A DNA stretch of 8,865 bases from QHBQ01 sp038230695. Lineage in GTDB: Bacteria; Chloroflexota; Chloroflexia; QHBQ01. The notes beneath the pieces are model-generated. The model was not told where the DNA came from and ran no database searches. It worked only from the letters and a program-made list of their open reading frames with translations. Of this stretch, positions 1 through 5,985 are shown piece after piece (position 1 is the stretch's first letter; each line of letters begins with the position of its first letter). Made by a program: the position numbers and the translations under genes. The DNA is taken from assembly GCA_038230695.1 (NCBI GenBank), contig JBBRMT010000203.1, positions 1-8,865 on the forward strand, read 5' to 3'.

Positions 1-767
1 AACATCTCGCTACCCTGCTCCTTGTCTGGAGTGCTGCGCTTAAGCGCGGCAAGGTGATAGCGGATGTATTCACGATCGCTGCCTGTAACTTGATAAACCA
101 CCAGCACCTTGTCTGCATATTCGATGCCGAGGGGATGAAGACCATCATTTGCGTGGAAGCGGGCAAGTGTGGCATAGGCAATGGTCGAAGCGCCCGGATC
201 GGTGTGTTGGCGGACGAGTTCGGCAGCCTGGTCGAACACCTCGCGAGCCGGGTCACGCTGACCCATGTTGATATAGAGGTTGCCTATGTTGCTAATTGCT
301 TTAGTAGCCAACAGGTACAAACCATTCGCCAGGGCGAGGGGAACGGCTTTTTGGTAGCAGTCGAGCGCCTCGGCCAAATCGCTGGTGGAGAAGTAGGTGT
401 TGCCCAGGCGGTTGAAGACCTCGGCCAGCAACATCTGGCCTTGCGGCAACGGCTCAAGATTGGCGCGGGCCAGTTGTAGCTCCTCACGCGCATCAAGGTT
501 GCGTCCACGGTCGTAATAGATGGCGGCCTGGAGAAAGAAAGCGCGGGCGTTGAGCAGATACTTATCGCGTTGCTCCTGTCGCAAGGGTAGCATCTCACGG
601 TCGGCCCGACTAATTAGGGCAATCGCCTGCTCGTAATGGCCCTGGGCAATTTCACGCTCGGCCTCGTCGAGATGGCGTTGGGCGCGGGCTGGGCGCAGCG
701 ACGCATTGCACTGGGTGCAGCTAGTTGCGGTCTCGATGTTCTCAGACCCGCAGTCGAGACATTTCAA
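1..767 (-). CDS. Zinc-ribbon and TPR-repeat protein, 3' end outside window
   Basis: The frame is open for 255 codons from a TTG start to the left edge, so the C-terminus is missing. The start is chosen because AGGAG (774-778) lies 6 bases upstream and an in-frame TAA a little further up leaves no ATG. The N-terminus is a zinc ribbon, with Cys3, Cys6, Cys17 and Cys20 as two CxxC knuckles. Helical repeats follow: about 28-62, 65-108, 111-149 (with LGNTYF), 150-190 (with IGNLYINMGQ) and 194-245. The 111-190 units fit TPR spacing (small residue, Tyr, Ala, Pro near the turn). I infer a soluble scaffold that binds protein partners, with the ribbon as a metal-binding end piece. No catalytic motif is visible. 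The partner is unknown and the neighbours do not identify it. The reading frame is secure; the role is not. Confidence 0.85.
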   Translation of the reverse strand, partial: MKCLDCGSENIETATSCTQCNASLRPARAQRHLDEAEREIAQGHYEQAIALISRADREMLPLRQEQRDKYLLNARAFFLQAAIYYDRGRNLDAREELQLARANLEPLPQGQMLLAEVFNRLGNTYFSTSDLAEALDCYQKAVPLALANGLYLLATKAISNIGNLYINMGQRDPAREVFDQAAELVRQHTDPGASTIAYATLARFHANDGLHPLGIEYADKVLVVYQVTGSDREYIRYHLAALKRSTPDKEQGSEM

Positions 768-821
768 TGCTTGCTCCTGACGTTGATAGGCTGCTTTAAT
801 AGGGATAAATGGGCATTATGC

Positions 822-830
822 AGTATACCA
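822..830 (-). promoter_or_regulatory. Extended -10 promoter candidate for the zinc-ribbon/TPR gene
   Basis: On the minus strand the sequence reads TGGTATACT, an extended -10 (TGn plus TATACT). It lies about 55 bases before the TTG start, which gives a leader of roughly 45-50 bases. No convincing -35 is present, as expected for extended -10 promoters. Confidence 0.4.
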
Positions 831-883
831 TATTTGCTGAAATAGTGGGGGTAATTGCGCGTCACGTTCTTGCAGATCCGACC

Positions 884-905
884 GGGGCGAGTACTGTTTC
901 GCCCC
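884..905 (-). repeat. GGGGCGA hairpin, diverged member of the GTAGGGGCG repeat family
   Basis: GGGGCGA pairs with TCGCCCC across an 8-base loop. The minus strand resembles the cleaner copy at 5880-5903 but lacks the leading GTA. It lies 54 bases beyond the stop of the MCP-like gene and could slow transcription there, but no T-run follows, so I do not call it a terminator. Confidence 0.5.
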
Positions 906-959
906 TCGAAGGTGCCGCGTACTCGGATAAGCATTTCTGTGTCACATCAGGCAGCTTCG

Positions 960-2429
960 TTAAATAGTCTCAGCAATCAAGCCAGGCTCAACGTCTGTCT
1001 CTATCCTACGCAATTTGGCGACAAGTTTACCCAGTTGTTGCGATACCAGCAGCAGTCTTTGTGAGCCTTGCGCGTTCTGCTCGGCCACTCCGCCAATCTG
1101 GCGCAGCGACAGGGCAATCTGCGTGCTGCCCCGCCGCTGCTCCTCCACTGAGCTACGAATTGCCAGGGAAGACTCGTTAGTCGCCGCTGCCAGCCGTCTC
1201 AATGTTCCTGACAGTTCTAGCATCTGCCCTAGCGAAGCAACACTGCGCTCAGTTTCTACCATACTCTCAAATGTCGCAACCGAAGTTGCGTTAATAGCCT
1301 GCTTTATTTGTGTAATCATAGTTTGCACCTGTTCGGTAGCTCCTGCCGCCCGTGCCGCCAGTTCGCCAACCTCCATTGCAATCACGTTGAATCGCTTACC
1401 TGCCACTGTATCCTCTACCGCAGCCGCCTCGATAGAGGCATTCAGCGAGAGAATGTGCGTCTCCTGGGCAATACTGGTCATCAGTTCAAGGATAGTGCCG
1501 ATTTCATTTACCTGCTCACTGAGCCTGGTGCTGTGTTCAACTACTGATCTCACTGTCTGATGGGCGCTCTGCATCGTGTCGGTAACTTCCTTGATCAGTT
1601 GCGTACCCACTACGGTTTGATCATCAACCTGCTTTGCCAGTTCACTCACTGTGTGCGCTCTCTCGACGATGTGCAGCGCGGTTTGGTCAAGCTCGTTAGC
1701 TGAAACGCTTACCTGCTCGACCGCCGCCGCTTGCTCCTGTGCGCCACCCGCCTGCTCCTGCGTTGCACTCGATAGGTGCGTGGTCGCCTCGGTAACAGCT
1801 ACCGCTGCCTCGACTTGCTGCGCGTGTTGCTCCTCAAGTTGGCCTAGAGCCGCGCTCAGACGGTTACGCTCGATGTTCAACTCGGCAATTACGCGGCGCA
1901 CGATATGGGCAAAGAAGACTACCACCAGATATACGGCGAGGATGATCAGCGCAGAGACGGCCACGTTGGCGATGTAACCACTTAGTTTCGGTTCTACATA
2001 ACCGGCTGGGGGTTGCCGCAACCACTGGTAGTGTATTGCCAGTTCGCCGATGATGACCCCGGCTATGATGTAGGCAGAGGTCAGAGTTGCGCCCAATCCG
2101 CCCAGCAGCAGACCGGCCAGGACGACATCGAAAAGCGTGGCAAAGGTGAGGCCGGTTGTATTTAGCAGATAGAAATAGGTGGTCATGAAGATCACATAGG
2201 TAATATGGACGAAGCAGATAGACAGCACAGCGGCAGTGTAGTAACGCTCGACGAGCAGATAGCTGCCGATGCACACCGGGGTGAAGATTAGTAGGTCAGA
2301 GAAGAGGGGTAGAGCTGCAGCGCCAGTGACGAGTACCGTAATCCAACTTGCAACCAGAATGTAGACGGCGGCCGCCCTGATCACCCTGGGGTAACGCAGT
2401 TCGCTGATAGAGAAGATAGCCTTGCCCAT
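960..2429 (-). CDS. Six-helix membrane protein with MCP-like signalling domain
   Basis: 489 aa. Six hydrophobic segments occupy about residues 17-37, 45-60, 66-90, 95-113, 115-133 and 153-175, with almost no extracellular loop. A cytoplasmic coiled coil fills the rest (about 180-475). Its centre carries the methyl-accepting chemotaxis signature in weakened form: IAQETHILSLN, SIEAAA, then RFNVIAMEVGELA (319-358). Gln/Glu-rich stretches such as TQEQAGGAQEQ (223-233) resemble adaptation sites. No HAMP or periplasmic ligand domain is seen, so any stimulus would be sensed in or near the membrane. Consensus positions at the CheA/CheW-binding tip are changed and two residues are inserted. Start: ATG with AAGGAG at 2442-2447, a rather long 12-base spacing. 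No che genes are in the window. The family call is strong; coupling to a CheA kinase is uncertain. Confidence 0.88.
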   Translation of the reverse strand: MGKAIFSISELRYPRVIRAAAVYILVASWITVLVTGAAALPLFSDLLIFTPVCIGSYLLVERYYTAAVLSICFVHITYVIFMTTYFYLLNTTGLTFATLFDVVLAGLLLGGLGATLTSAYIIAGVIIGELAIHYQWLRQPPAGYVEPKLSGYIANVAVSALIILAVYLVVVFFAHIVRRVIAELNIERNRLSAALGQLEEQHAQQVEAAVAVTEATTHLSSATQEQAGGAQEQAAAVEQVSVSANELDQTALHIVERAHTVSELAKQVDDQTVVGTQLIKEVTDTMQSAHQTVRSVVEHSTRLSEQVNEIGTILELMTSIAQETHILSLNASIEAAAVEDTVAGKRFNVIAMEVGELAARAAGATEQVQTMITQIKQAINATSVATFESMVETERSVASLGQMLELSGTLRRLAAATNESSLAIRSSVEEQRRGSTQIALSLRQIGGVAEQNAQGSQRLLLVSQQLGKLVAKLRRIETDVEPGLIAETI

Positions 2430-2496
2430 GAATCTCTGATTCTCCTTTGTATAAGTGACGAAGTAGGGTTAGTCGCTTTCCGTTATAAGTACATAG

Positions 2497-2502
2497 ATTA
2501 TA
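2497..2502 (-). promoter_or_regulatory. Possible -10 (TATAAT) for the MCP-like gene
   Basis: A perfect TATAAT on the minus strand, about 68 bases upstream of the ATG. There is no good -35 at 16-18 bases and no TGn extension, so this is a motif match only. Confidence 0.3.
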
Positions 2503-2730
2503 CACCCTTTGCAAGCGCTGCGTATGGTGGCAAATCAGGGTTTTGCTGCCATCTGGCATTATTGCATAATTTGCCCTTCTACTCGCGCCACTGCTAGCCA
2601 CCCTCCCGCTGCACTTGCTTGCTTGCCACATCGTGGTGCGGCGCGGCGTGGGCATGGAGCAGCCCGCAATCTGGCAAAGTTGGTTACGGTGGAGTGAAGG
2701 AGGAAGGTAGAGGGTAGAAGGTAGGTGTTT

Positions 2731-2754
2731 GTAGGGGCGCATGGCTGTGCGCCC
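2731..2754 (+). repeat. GTAGGGGCG hairpin repeat
   Basis: GTAGGGGCGCA, six bases, then TGCGCCC. The 7-base arms (2735-2741 and 2748-2754) pair perfectly. Same family as 3482-3505 (opposite strand) and 5880-5903. It lies between genes, like the other copies. Confidence 0.7.
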
Positions 2755-2824
2755 TTGCTGTATCTGAAGATTCGAGGGCTTTATACTGCTCGTCGTTCCA
2801 AGGCCGCCATGACCATTGGCATAG

Positions 2825-3328
2825 TCAGCCGTGATTGCCATGATCCTTTTGGCTTGTCAATAATCGCTGCCCCTTCACCTTATCTGCCTTCACTTGCTCG
2901 GCGTAGAAGGGGTCGGCTTTGGGGGTGTCGAGCTGCTTTAGTTCTTGTGCTTGCTCAAATGGGCGAATGGCCGGGAAATTAACCAGATAGATAGAGCCAC
3001 TAACAATCAGAGTAATAATACCAAGAACGATAGCTATCAGCTTGATCGTTGGGCTGGCCGCCAGCAGGAGGACACTTGAAAACACTGCAATAGAGAGGAA
3101 GAACACAGTTGCACAAATATAGCGCAACCGCGACTTGCCATTAGTTATCCAAGCTAGGCAGGCGAGGCAAAGTATTAGCCCACCAAACCCAATCGCGGCG
3201 AGGTAAAAGATGAATGGATAATCTAGTCCTACCCAAATGAGTCCTTGAAGAGGGACAAAAAACGCAATAGTCGCGCAGATTAGGACAAGTCTGGTCACGA
3301 TAGAACGAAAGCGAACCGAGTTACGCAT
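2825..3328 (-). CDS. Unrecognised four-helix membrane protein with charged C-terminal tail
   Basis: 167 aa from the ATG at 3326-3328. This start is preferred over the longer frame to 3469 because GAGGAG lies about 8 bases upstream and a strong extended -10 falls inside the longer version. Four hydrophobic segments lie at about 13-33, 36-60, 70-91 and 95-117. A hydrophilic tail (120-167) follows, containing KQLDTPKAD and FYAEQ. With the charged N-terminus this fits both ends in the cytoplasm. No catalytic or transport motif is seen and I do not recognise the family. The oddity is the tail: residues 131-152 recur almost unchanged in the 50-aa ORF at 3710-3862. That suggests either duplication with deletion or a tail that works as a module. 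The gene appears to be a single transcription unit. Confidence 0.75.
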   Translation of the reverse strand: MRNSVRFRSIVTRLVLICATIAFFVPLQGLIWVGLDYPFIFYLAAIGFGGLILCLACLAWITNGKSRLRYICATVFFLSIAVFSSVLLLAASPTIKLIAIVLGIITLIVSGSIYLVNFPAIRPFEQAQELKQLDTPKADPFYAEQVKADKVKGQRLLTSQKDHGNHG

Positions 3329-3371
3329 TGATGTTTCTCCTCTCAACCTTATGAATGCCCCTGCTGCTAAC

Positions 3372-3380
3372 ATTATAGCA
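3372..3380 (-). promoter_or_regulatory. Extended -10 promoter for the four-helix membrane protein gene
   Basis: The minus strand reads TGCTATAAT, a perfect extended -10. The predicted RNA start is near 3364, giving a leader of about 36 bases with the ribosome site in it. The same word occurs before the small ORF at 3862. No clear -35 is present. Confidence 0.6.
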
Positions 3381-3406
3381 TATAGTGCAAAAGGCCATAT
3401 CTTCAG

Positions 3407-3453
3407 TATCAGTTTCAGTTTCACCCTAACCCTGTGTCGCAATGAAACTGATA
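3407..3453. repeat. Perfect 11-base inverted repeat upstream of a promoter
   Basis: TATCAGTTTCA (3407-3417) and TGAAACTGATA (3443-3453) are exact reverse complements separated by 25 bases. For the minus-strand gene starting at 3328 the repeat lies roughly 40-90 bases upstream of the predicted RNA start, a position suited to a regulator or an upstream RNA hairpin. An adjacent GTTTCA partly repeats the left arm. Confidence 0.5.
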
Positions 3454-3481
3454 ATGATATTGGCATCACGGTTACGCAACA

Positions 3482-3505
3482 GGGCGCACGTCAGTGCGCC
3501 CCTAC
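3482..3505 (-). repeat. GTAGGGGCG hairpin repeat, minus orientation
   Basis: Read on the minus strand: GTAGGGGCGCA, six bases, TGCGCCC. The 7-base arms (3482-3488 and 3495-3501) pair perfectly. It lies 18 bases beyond the stop of the luciferase-like remnant and upstream of the four-helix gene. Confidence 0.7.
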
Positions 3506-3523
3506 GGTGTTCTTACTCATGCT

Positions 3524-3709
3524 TCATGCCTGAGCGAAAGCCCCCATTACCTGCGCGGCAAACCGCTGCACCGGCTCCATGCGGTGGGCATCGAGCAGGT
3601 AGATGACGAAGTATTGCACCCCCGCCTCCTCGATCTGCTTCAGGGTATTGACGATGAAATCGGCGTTGCCCAGCAGCGTGTTCTTACGCACATTTGCCAG
3701 ACCCGCATT
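3524..3709 (-). pseudogene. C-terminal remnant of a luciferase-like (LLM) flavin oxidoreductase
   Basis: A 61-residue open stretch ends in TGA. It matches the typical end of LLM-class flavin or F420 monooxygenases: NTLLGNADFIVNTLKQ, EEAGVQYFVIYLLDAHRMEP, then a final helix ending VMGAFAQA. In that family this is the last beta-alpha part of the TIM barrel, preceded by about 250 residues with the cofactor pocket, all absent here. There is no start codon or ribosome site of its own. The codon just upstream is TAG, which is also the stop of the small ORF at 3710-3862, so both lie in the same frame. I infer the broken end of a gene left after a deletion or recombination. The family call rests on pattern recognition. 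Confidence 0.65.
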
Positions 3710-3862
3710 CTAGTGTGGCTCCTTCACCTTATCTGTCTTCGGCTGCTCGGCATAGAAGAGGTCGGCTTTGGGTGTGTCGAGTTGCTTTACGCTGCGTTGC
3801 TCCTGCTCGTAAGCCTCAAACGCTTTCTTGTTGGAAGATACGCTACGGATACCGAATATCAT
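3710..3862 (-). CDS. 50-aa small ORF sharing its tail with the four-helix membrane protein
   Basis: It starts with ATG; AGGTGG lies about 12 bases upstream and a perfect extended -10 about 48 bases upstream. The product is short, charged and lacks membrane segments. Residues 26-47 (KQLDTPKAD, FYAEQ, DKVK) match the tail of the protein at 2825-3328 at 19 of 22 positions. At the DNA level about 59 of 68 bases agree, so the copy is fairly recent. The first 18 residues do not match that protein. After the TAG stop the same frame continues into the luciferase-like remnant. It could be a live small protein competing for whatever binds the tail, or debris of a duplicated gene that kept its promoter. 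Expression is possible but unproven. Confidence 0.45.
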   Translation of the reverse strand: MIFGIRSVSSNKKAFEAYEQEQRSVKQLDTPKADLFYAEQPKTDKVKEPH

Positions 3863-3909
3863 GAGGATTGCCCCACCTTTCGCTGCCCAATTATCTCGTC
3901 AACACTAGC

Positions 3910-3918
3910 ATTATAGCA
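3910..3918 (-). promoter_or_regulatory. Extended -10 promoter for the small ORF
   Basis: The minus strand reads TGCTATAAT, followed by GCTAG. The promoter at 3372-3380 has the same word followed by GTTAG. It begins only 15 bases after the T-run of the terminator at 3933-3966, so the small ORF would be transcribed separately from the gene before it. Confidence 0.55.
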
Positions 3919-3932
3919 TAGCTATCCAAATA

Positions 3933-3966
3933 CAAAAACGGGGTGGAAGCCATCGGCCTCCACCCC
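3933..3966 (-). terminator. Strong intrinsic terminator of the Gly-rich exported protein gene
   Basis: On the minus strand GGGGTGGA-G-GCC pairs with GGC-T-TCCACCCC around a GAT loop. That is a 12-pair stem with one G-U, followed by GTTTTTG. It begins 20 bases after the stop codon of the gene at 3986-4855. Confidence 0.9.
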
Positions 3967-3985
3967 TGTTCTTTGGTTACGTCGC

Positions 3986-4855
3986 TTAGTTGGTGTTGCC
4001 AGTGCCGGGCGTGGTAGCGGGAGCGGGGCTGGTATTGTTGGTGCCGACATTGGTGCCGTCGTTGTCGTTATCCGGGCCGCCGGGGCCACCGAAGCCGGGG
4101 CCACCGAAGCCGCCGCGACCGGGGCCATCAATGCCGAGGCCGGGGTGGGTGAAGGTGTCGTTCTGGATGTTCTGGATGATGCTATCTTCCTGCGCCTGGG
4201 TCAGCGTGCCAGCCTTCACCGCTGCGTCGAGGTCGGGCTTCACCGTGTTGATGATGGTAGTCTTGATGTCGGCGAGGGCAACGTTCTTGCTCGCCGCGAG
4301 GGTAGCGATGGTCTGGCCGTTCTGGAAGTCGGTGGTCAGTTGGGCGCTGGTCAAGCCCAACTTGGCCGCAACGGCGGTTTCCACGTTGCTCATCGTGGTG
4401 CTGCTGATCGGCGCACCGTCACCATGGCCGCCGAAGCCAGGGCCACCGTCACCGTGGCCGCGACCGATGCCCTCGAAGCCGTACTGGCCGTTAAGAGCCA
4501 TCTGGTCAACGCGCTGGTTGAGGCTGTCGGCCTGGGCCTGGGTCAGCTTGCCATCCTTGACCGCCTGGGCGATGCTGTCCTTGGCTGCCTGGGTCATACT
4601 GGTGGTCAGCTTGCCCTGGCTCACGCCGAGGCTGGTGGCGAGGTTCTGCAGGTAGAGGTTGTAGTAAACGTCGGTCTGGGGCTGCGCTGTGCTGGTGCCG
4701 GGCGTGGCGGCGGCCTGCGCCGTGGCGCTCTGGGCGGCGGGCGCAGCAGCAGCCGAGCCGCCGGAGGCGACGCTGGCCCCGACTACAACCAGCCCCACGA
4801 TTAGCATTGCCGCTACCATCGAAGCGGCGACGACCTTGAAGTTGATGCTTTTCAC
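3986..4855 (-). CDS. Membrane-anchored or secreted Gly-rich protein with two helical repeat units
   Basis: 289 aa from a GTG start. AAGGAG (4863-4868) lies 7 bases upstream, and translation from there gives a clean export signal: short basic N-terminus, then a hydrophobic helix at about 8-30. The frame is open further upstream, but that part is not signal-like. After an Ala/Thr/Pro linker (31-60) come two related units. The first, 66-116, contains LGVSQGKLTT and GKLTQAQADSL; the second, 158-232, contains LGLTSAQLTT and GTLTQAQEDSI. Each pairs a 'LGxxxxxLTT' helix with a 'GxLTQAQxDS' helix, a pattern I recall from small secreted bacterial proteins of unknown function (DUF2680-like at best). 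The units are joined by a Gly/His/Asp stretch (130-150), and the C-terminus (240-289) is Gly/Pro- then Asn/Thr-rich. No enzyme motif is visible. A surface or structural role is an inference. A strong terminator follows. Confidence 0.85.
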   Translation of the reverse strand: MKSINFKVVAASMVAAMLIVGLVVVGASVASGGSAAAAPAAQSATAQAAATPGTSTAQPQTDVYYNLYLQNLATSLGVSQGKLTTSMTQAAKDSIAQAVKDGKLTQAQADSLNQRVDQMALNGQYGFEGIGRGHGDGGPGFGGHGDGAPISSTTMSNVETAVAAKLGLTSAQLTTDFQNGQTIATLAASKNVALADIKTTIINTVKPDLDAAVKAGTLTQAQEDSIIQNIQNDTFTHPGLGIDGPGRGGFGGPGFGGPGGPDNDNDGTNVGTNNTSPAPATTPGTGNTN

Positions 4856-4875
4856 TTGAGTTCTCCTTGTTGGTA

Positions 4876-4891
4876 TCCTGCGTTGGCAGGA
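4876..4891 (-). promoter_or_regulatory. Small hairpin just upstream of the ribosome site of the Gly-rich protein gene
   Basis: TCCTGC and GCAGGA form a perfect 6-pair stem with a 4-base loop, ending 7 bases before the AAGGAG of the GTG start. It could stabilise the leader or tune translation. It is short enough to arise by chance. Confidence 0.3.
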
Positions 4892-5158
4892 GGTAGGTTG
4901 GTTGGTAATCCGACGAAGAACGGTCGCCGCTACTGTTCTGAGTGTTCCGCCCGGCGGCGGCATAGCTAGCATCTGGTTCTTCGCTAACGCGCTGCCTTGA
5001 TGCGATAACAGCGGCAACTCGTTACAGTTATATTATGCGTCGCCCAGCTTAGAATGGCATTACGCCAGCATGAGAGTTGCGTGAACTTCAACTAGCTTGA
5101 GCTGCCGTATGCTTATTAAATAGGAGCGATGCCGCTGCCTTAAAGTTGAGGCCGGTCT

Positions 5159-5182
5159 GTAGGGGCGCATTGTTGTTCACCC
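5159..5182 (+). repeat. Decayed GTAGGGGCG hairpin repeat
   Basis: It begins GTAGGGGCGCA like the intact copies, but the right arm reads TTCACCC instead of TGCGCCC, so pairing is broken at the centre of the arm. The left arm and overall length identify it as a degraded copy. Confidence 0.5.
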
Positions 5183-5219
5183 TGCTGATGAACTGCGTAA
5201 CTCCTATAAACAATATTGG

Positions 5220-5233
5220 TATCATTCCTGATA
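5220..5233. promoter_or_regulatory. Short inverted repeat upstream of the XRE gene, possible operator
   Basis: TATCA-TTCC-TGATA, 5-base arms with a 4-base centre, about 130 bases before the XRE start. Small dyads of this kind are typical XRE-family operators and these regulators often control themselves. The match is weak by length and the link is inferred. Confidence 0.2.
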
Positions 5234-5362
5234 AAATAAATCTACAAGCCCTGCTCGTGCGTATTACTCGAAGGCTGCTGATCGGTCGTGAGCGATACGC
5301 CACCGCCATCTGGCCGGATAAAAATGGGTAACTAATAAGCACAGAGAGGAGAGTAGCCAACC

Positions 5363-5848
5363 ATGTCTATATCAGATAACTACTCTGCCAACGGCCATGA
5401 GCGTAACGATCGGGTAGATTTGAGCCGCCGCAAGAAGCGGTTCGGCCAGCGGGTCCGTAGCCTGCGCGAAGCCAAGAGGTGGACGCAGGAAGACCTTGCC
5501 ACCAATAGCGGCCTCAGCCGCAGCTATATCTCGCGCCTCGAACTTGGCGACATCGCCCTACCGCGTAACGACAAGCTGGGTCGCCTCGCCCGCGCCCTCG
5601 GCACCAGCAACGAGGATTTGCTCGAAGCGGCAGGCTATATGAGCGCCCCCAGCGGCGAAAGTGATGCTGCCCTGCCCGACCTCGCTGCCTACCTGCGCCG
5701 CAAGTATGGCATGACCCAGCCGCGCTTGATTGCCACACTCCAGCACATCCTCGACCTGGCGCTTGCCGATCAGCAGCGTAGCAACGATAACTATCCCCTG
5801 CTCCCTGCTGACATGGAGGAGACCCCGGACGAAAAGTTGTTCCATTAA
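5363..5848 (+). CDS. XRE-family helix-turn-helix transcriptional regulator
   Basis: 161 aa. The start is ATG, with AGGAG (5347-5351) 11 bases upstream. A cro/C1-type HTH domain spans about residues 26-90: FGQRVRSLREAK, then WTQEDLA, LSRSYISRLELG (recognition helix about 52-60) and LGRLARALGTSNEDLLEAAG. The first 25 residues are polar and probably disordered. The C-terminal part (about 105-135) is a separate helical segment, LAAYLRRKYGMTQPRLIATL, with an acidic tail, and resembles no ligand-binding domain I know. Length and layout fit a single-domain DNA-binding regulator acting as a dimer. Its targets are not shown. The divergent exported-protein gene and the plus-strand gene at 6080 are natural candidates, along with itself. 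The family call is certain; the specific function is unknown. Confidence 0.93.
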   Translation: MSISDNYSANGHERNDRVDLSRRKKRFGQRVRSLREAKRWTQEDLATNSGLSRSYISRLELGDIALPRNDKLGRLARALGTSNEDLLEAAGYMSAPSGESDAALPDLAAYLRRKYGMTQPRLIATLQHILDLALADQQRSNDNYPLLPADMEETPDEKLFH

Positions 5849-5879
5849 ACTGCGTCAGTCGCCAAACCCCTGATTTAAT

Positions 5880-5903
5880 GTAGGGGCGAACCGCTGTTCG
5901 CCC
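5880..5903 (+). repeat. GTAGGGGCG hairpin repeat downstream of the XRE gene
   Basis: GTAGGGGCGAA, six bases, TTCGCCC. The 7-base arms (5884-5890 and 5897-5903) pair perfectly. The inner bases differ from the copies at 2731 and 3482 (A instead of C) with the matching change in the other arm, so pairing is kept. It lies 32 bases after the XRE stop, with no T-run behind it. Confidence 0.7.
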
Positions 5904-5985
5904 ATTCGGATAAGTTCTAAGCGCGATTTTACACGGATTTAGCAATCCGCTAACCTGAGTTACATATTTATCCTGTAGAATAGGG

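Larger units (their letters stand above)
2430..2824. other. Intergenic region, 395 bases, no convincing gene
   Basis: It holds the MCP-gene leader and a possible -10 at its left end, a purine-rich stretch of irregular GGTAG-type units (about 2697-2727) and one GTAGGGGCG hairpin (2731-2754). Short open frames cross it on both strands, but none has a ribosome site or family-like composition. No terminator with a T-run was seen for the gene ending at 2825. Confidence 0.6.
4856..5362. other. Divergent intergenic region, 507 bases
   Basis: It separates the minus-strand Gly-rich protein gene from the plus-strand XRE gene. The left half continues the open frame of the first gene but looks like leader. 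The right half is AT-rich and holds a decayed GTAGGGGCG repeat (5159-5182) and a short inverted repeat (5220-5233). Promoters for both genes should lie here, but I see no pair of -35 and -10 boxes good enough to name. Small frames on either strand (for example 5146-5331) have no ribosome site or family-like sequence. Confidence 0.55.

Noticed and set aside
284..598. Minus-strand frame of 104 codons within the first gene
   Set aside because: It is out of frame with the zinc-ribbon/TPR reading, which has Cys knuckles, TPR spacing and a ribosome site and spans the whole stretch.
2509..2697. Plus-strand 62-codon frame in the intergenic region
   Set aside because: No ribosome site or promoter, and low-complexity Ala/His/Arg composition without any family pattern.
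2697..2727. Purine-rich stretch of GGTAG-like units as a G-quadruplex or satellite
   Set aside because: The units are irregular and there are too few G-runs of three or more for a convincing quadruplex or tandem array.
3990..4804. Long plus-strand open frames opposite the Gly-rich protein gene (about 220 codons each)
   Set aside because: They mirror the GC-rich, repetitive minus-strand gene, have Pro/Trp- or Val/Gly-rich shadow composition and lack ribosome sites. The minus strand has a signal sequence, ribosome site and terminator.
5088..5360. Minus-strand 90-codon frame in the divergent region
   Set aside because: It overlaps the expected promoter region and a decayed repeat, has no ribosome site, and its sequence matches nothing I recognise.
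884..5903. CRISPR array suggested by recurring GTAGGGGCG repeats
   Set aside because: The copies are far apart, in both orientations, with no regular spacers and no cas genes.
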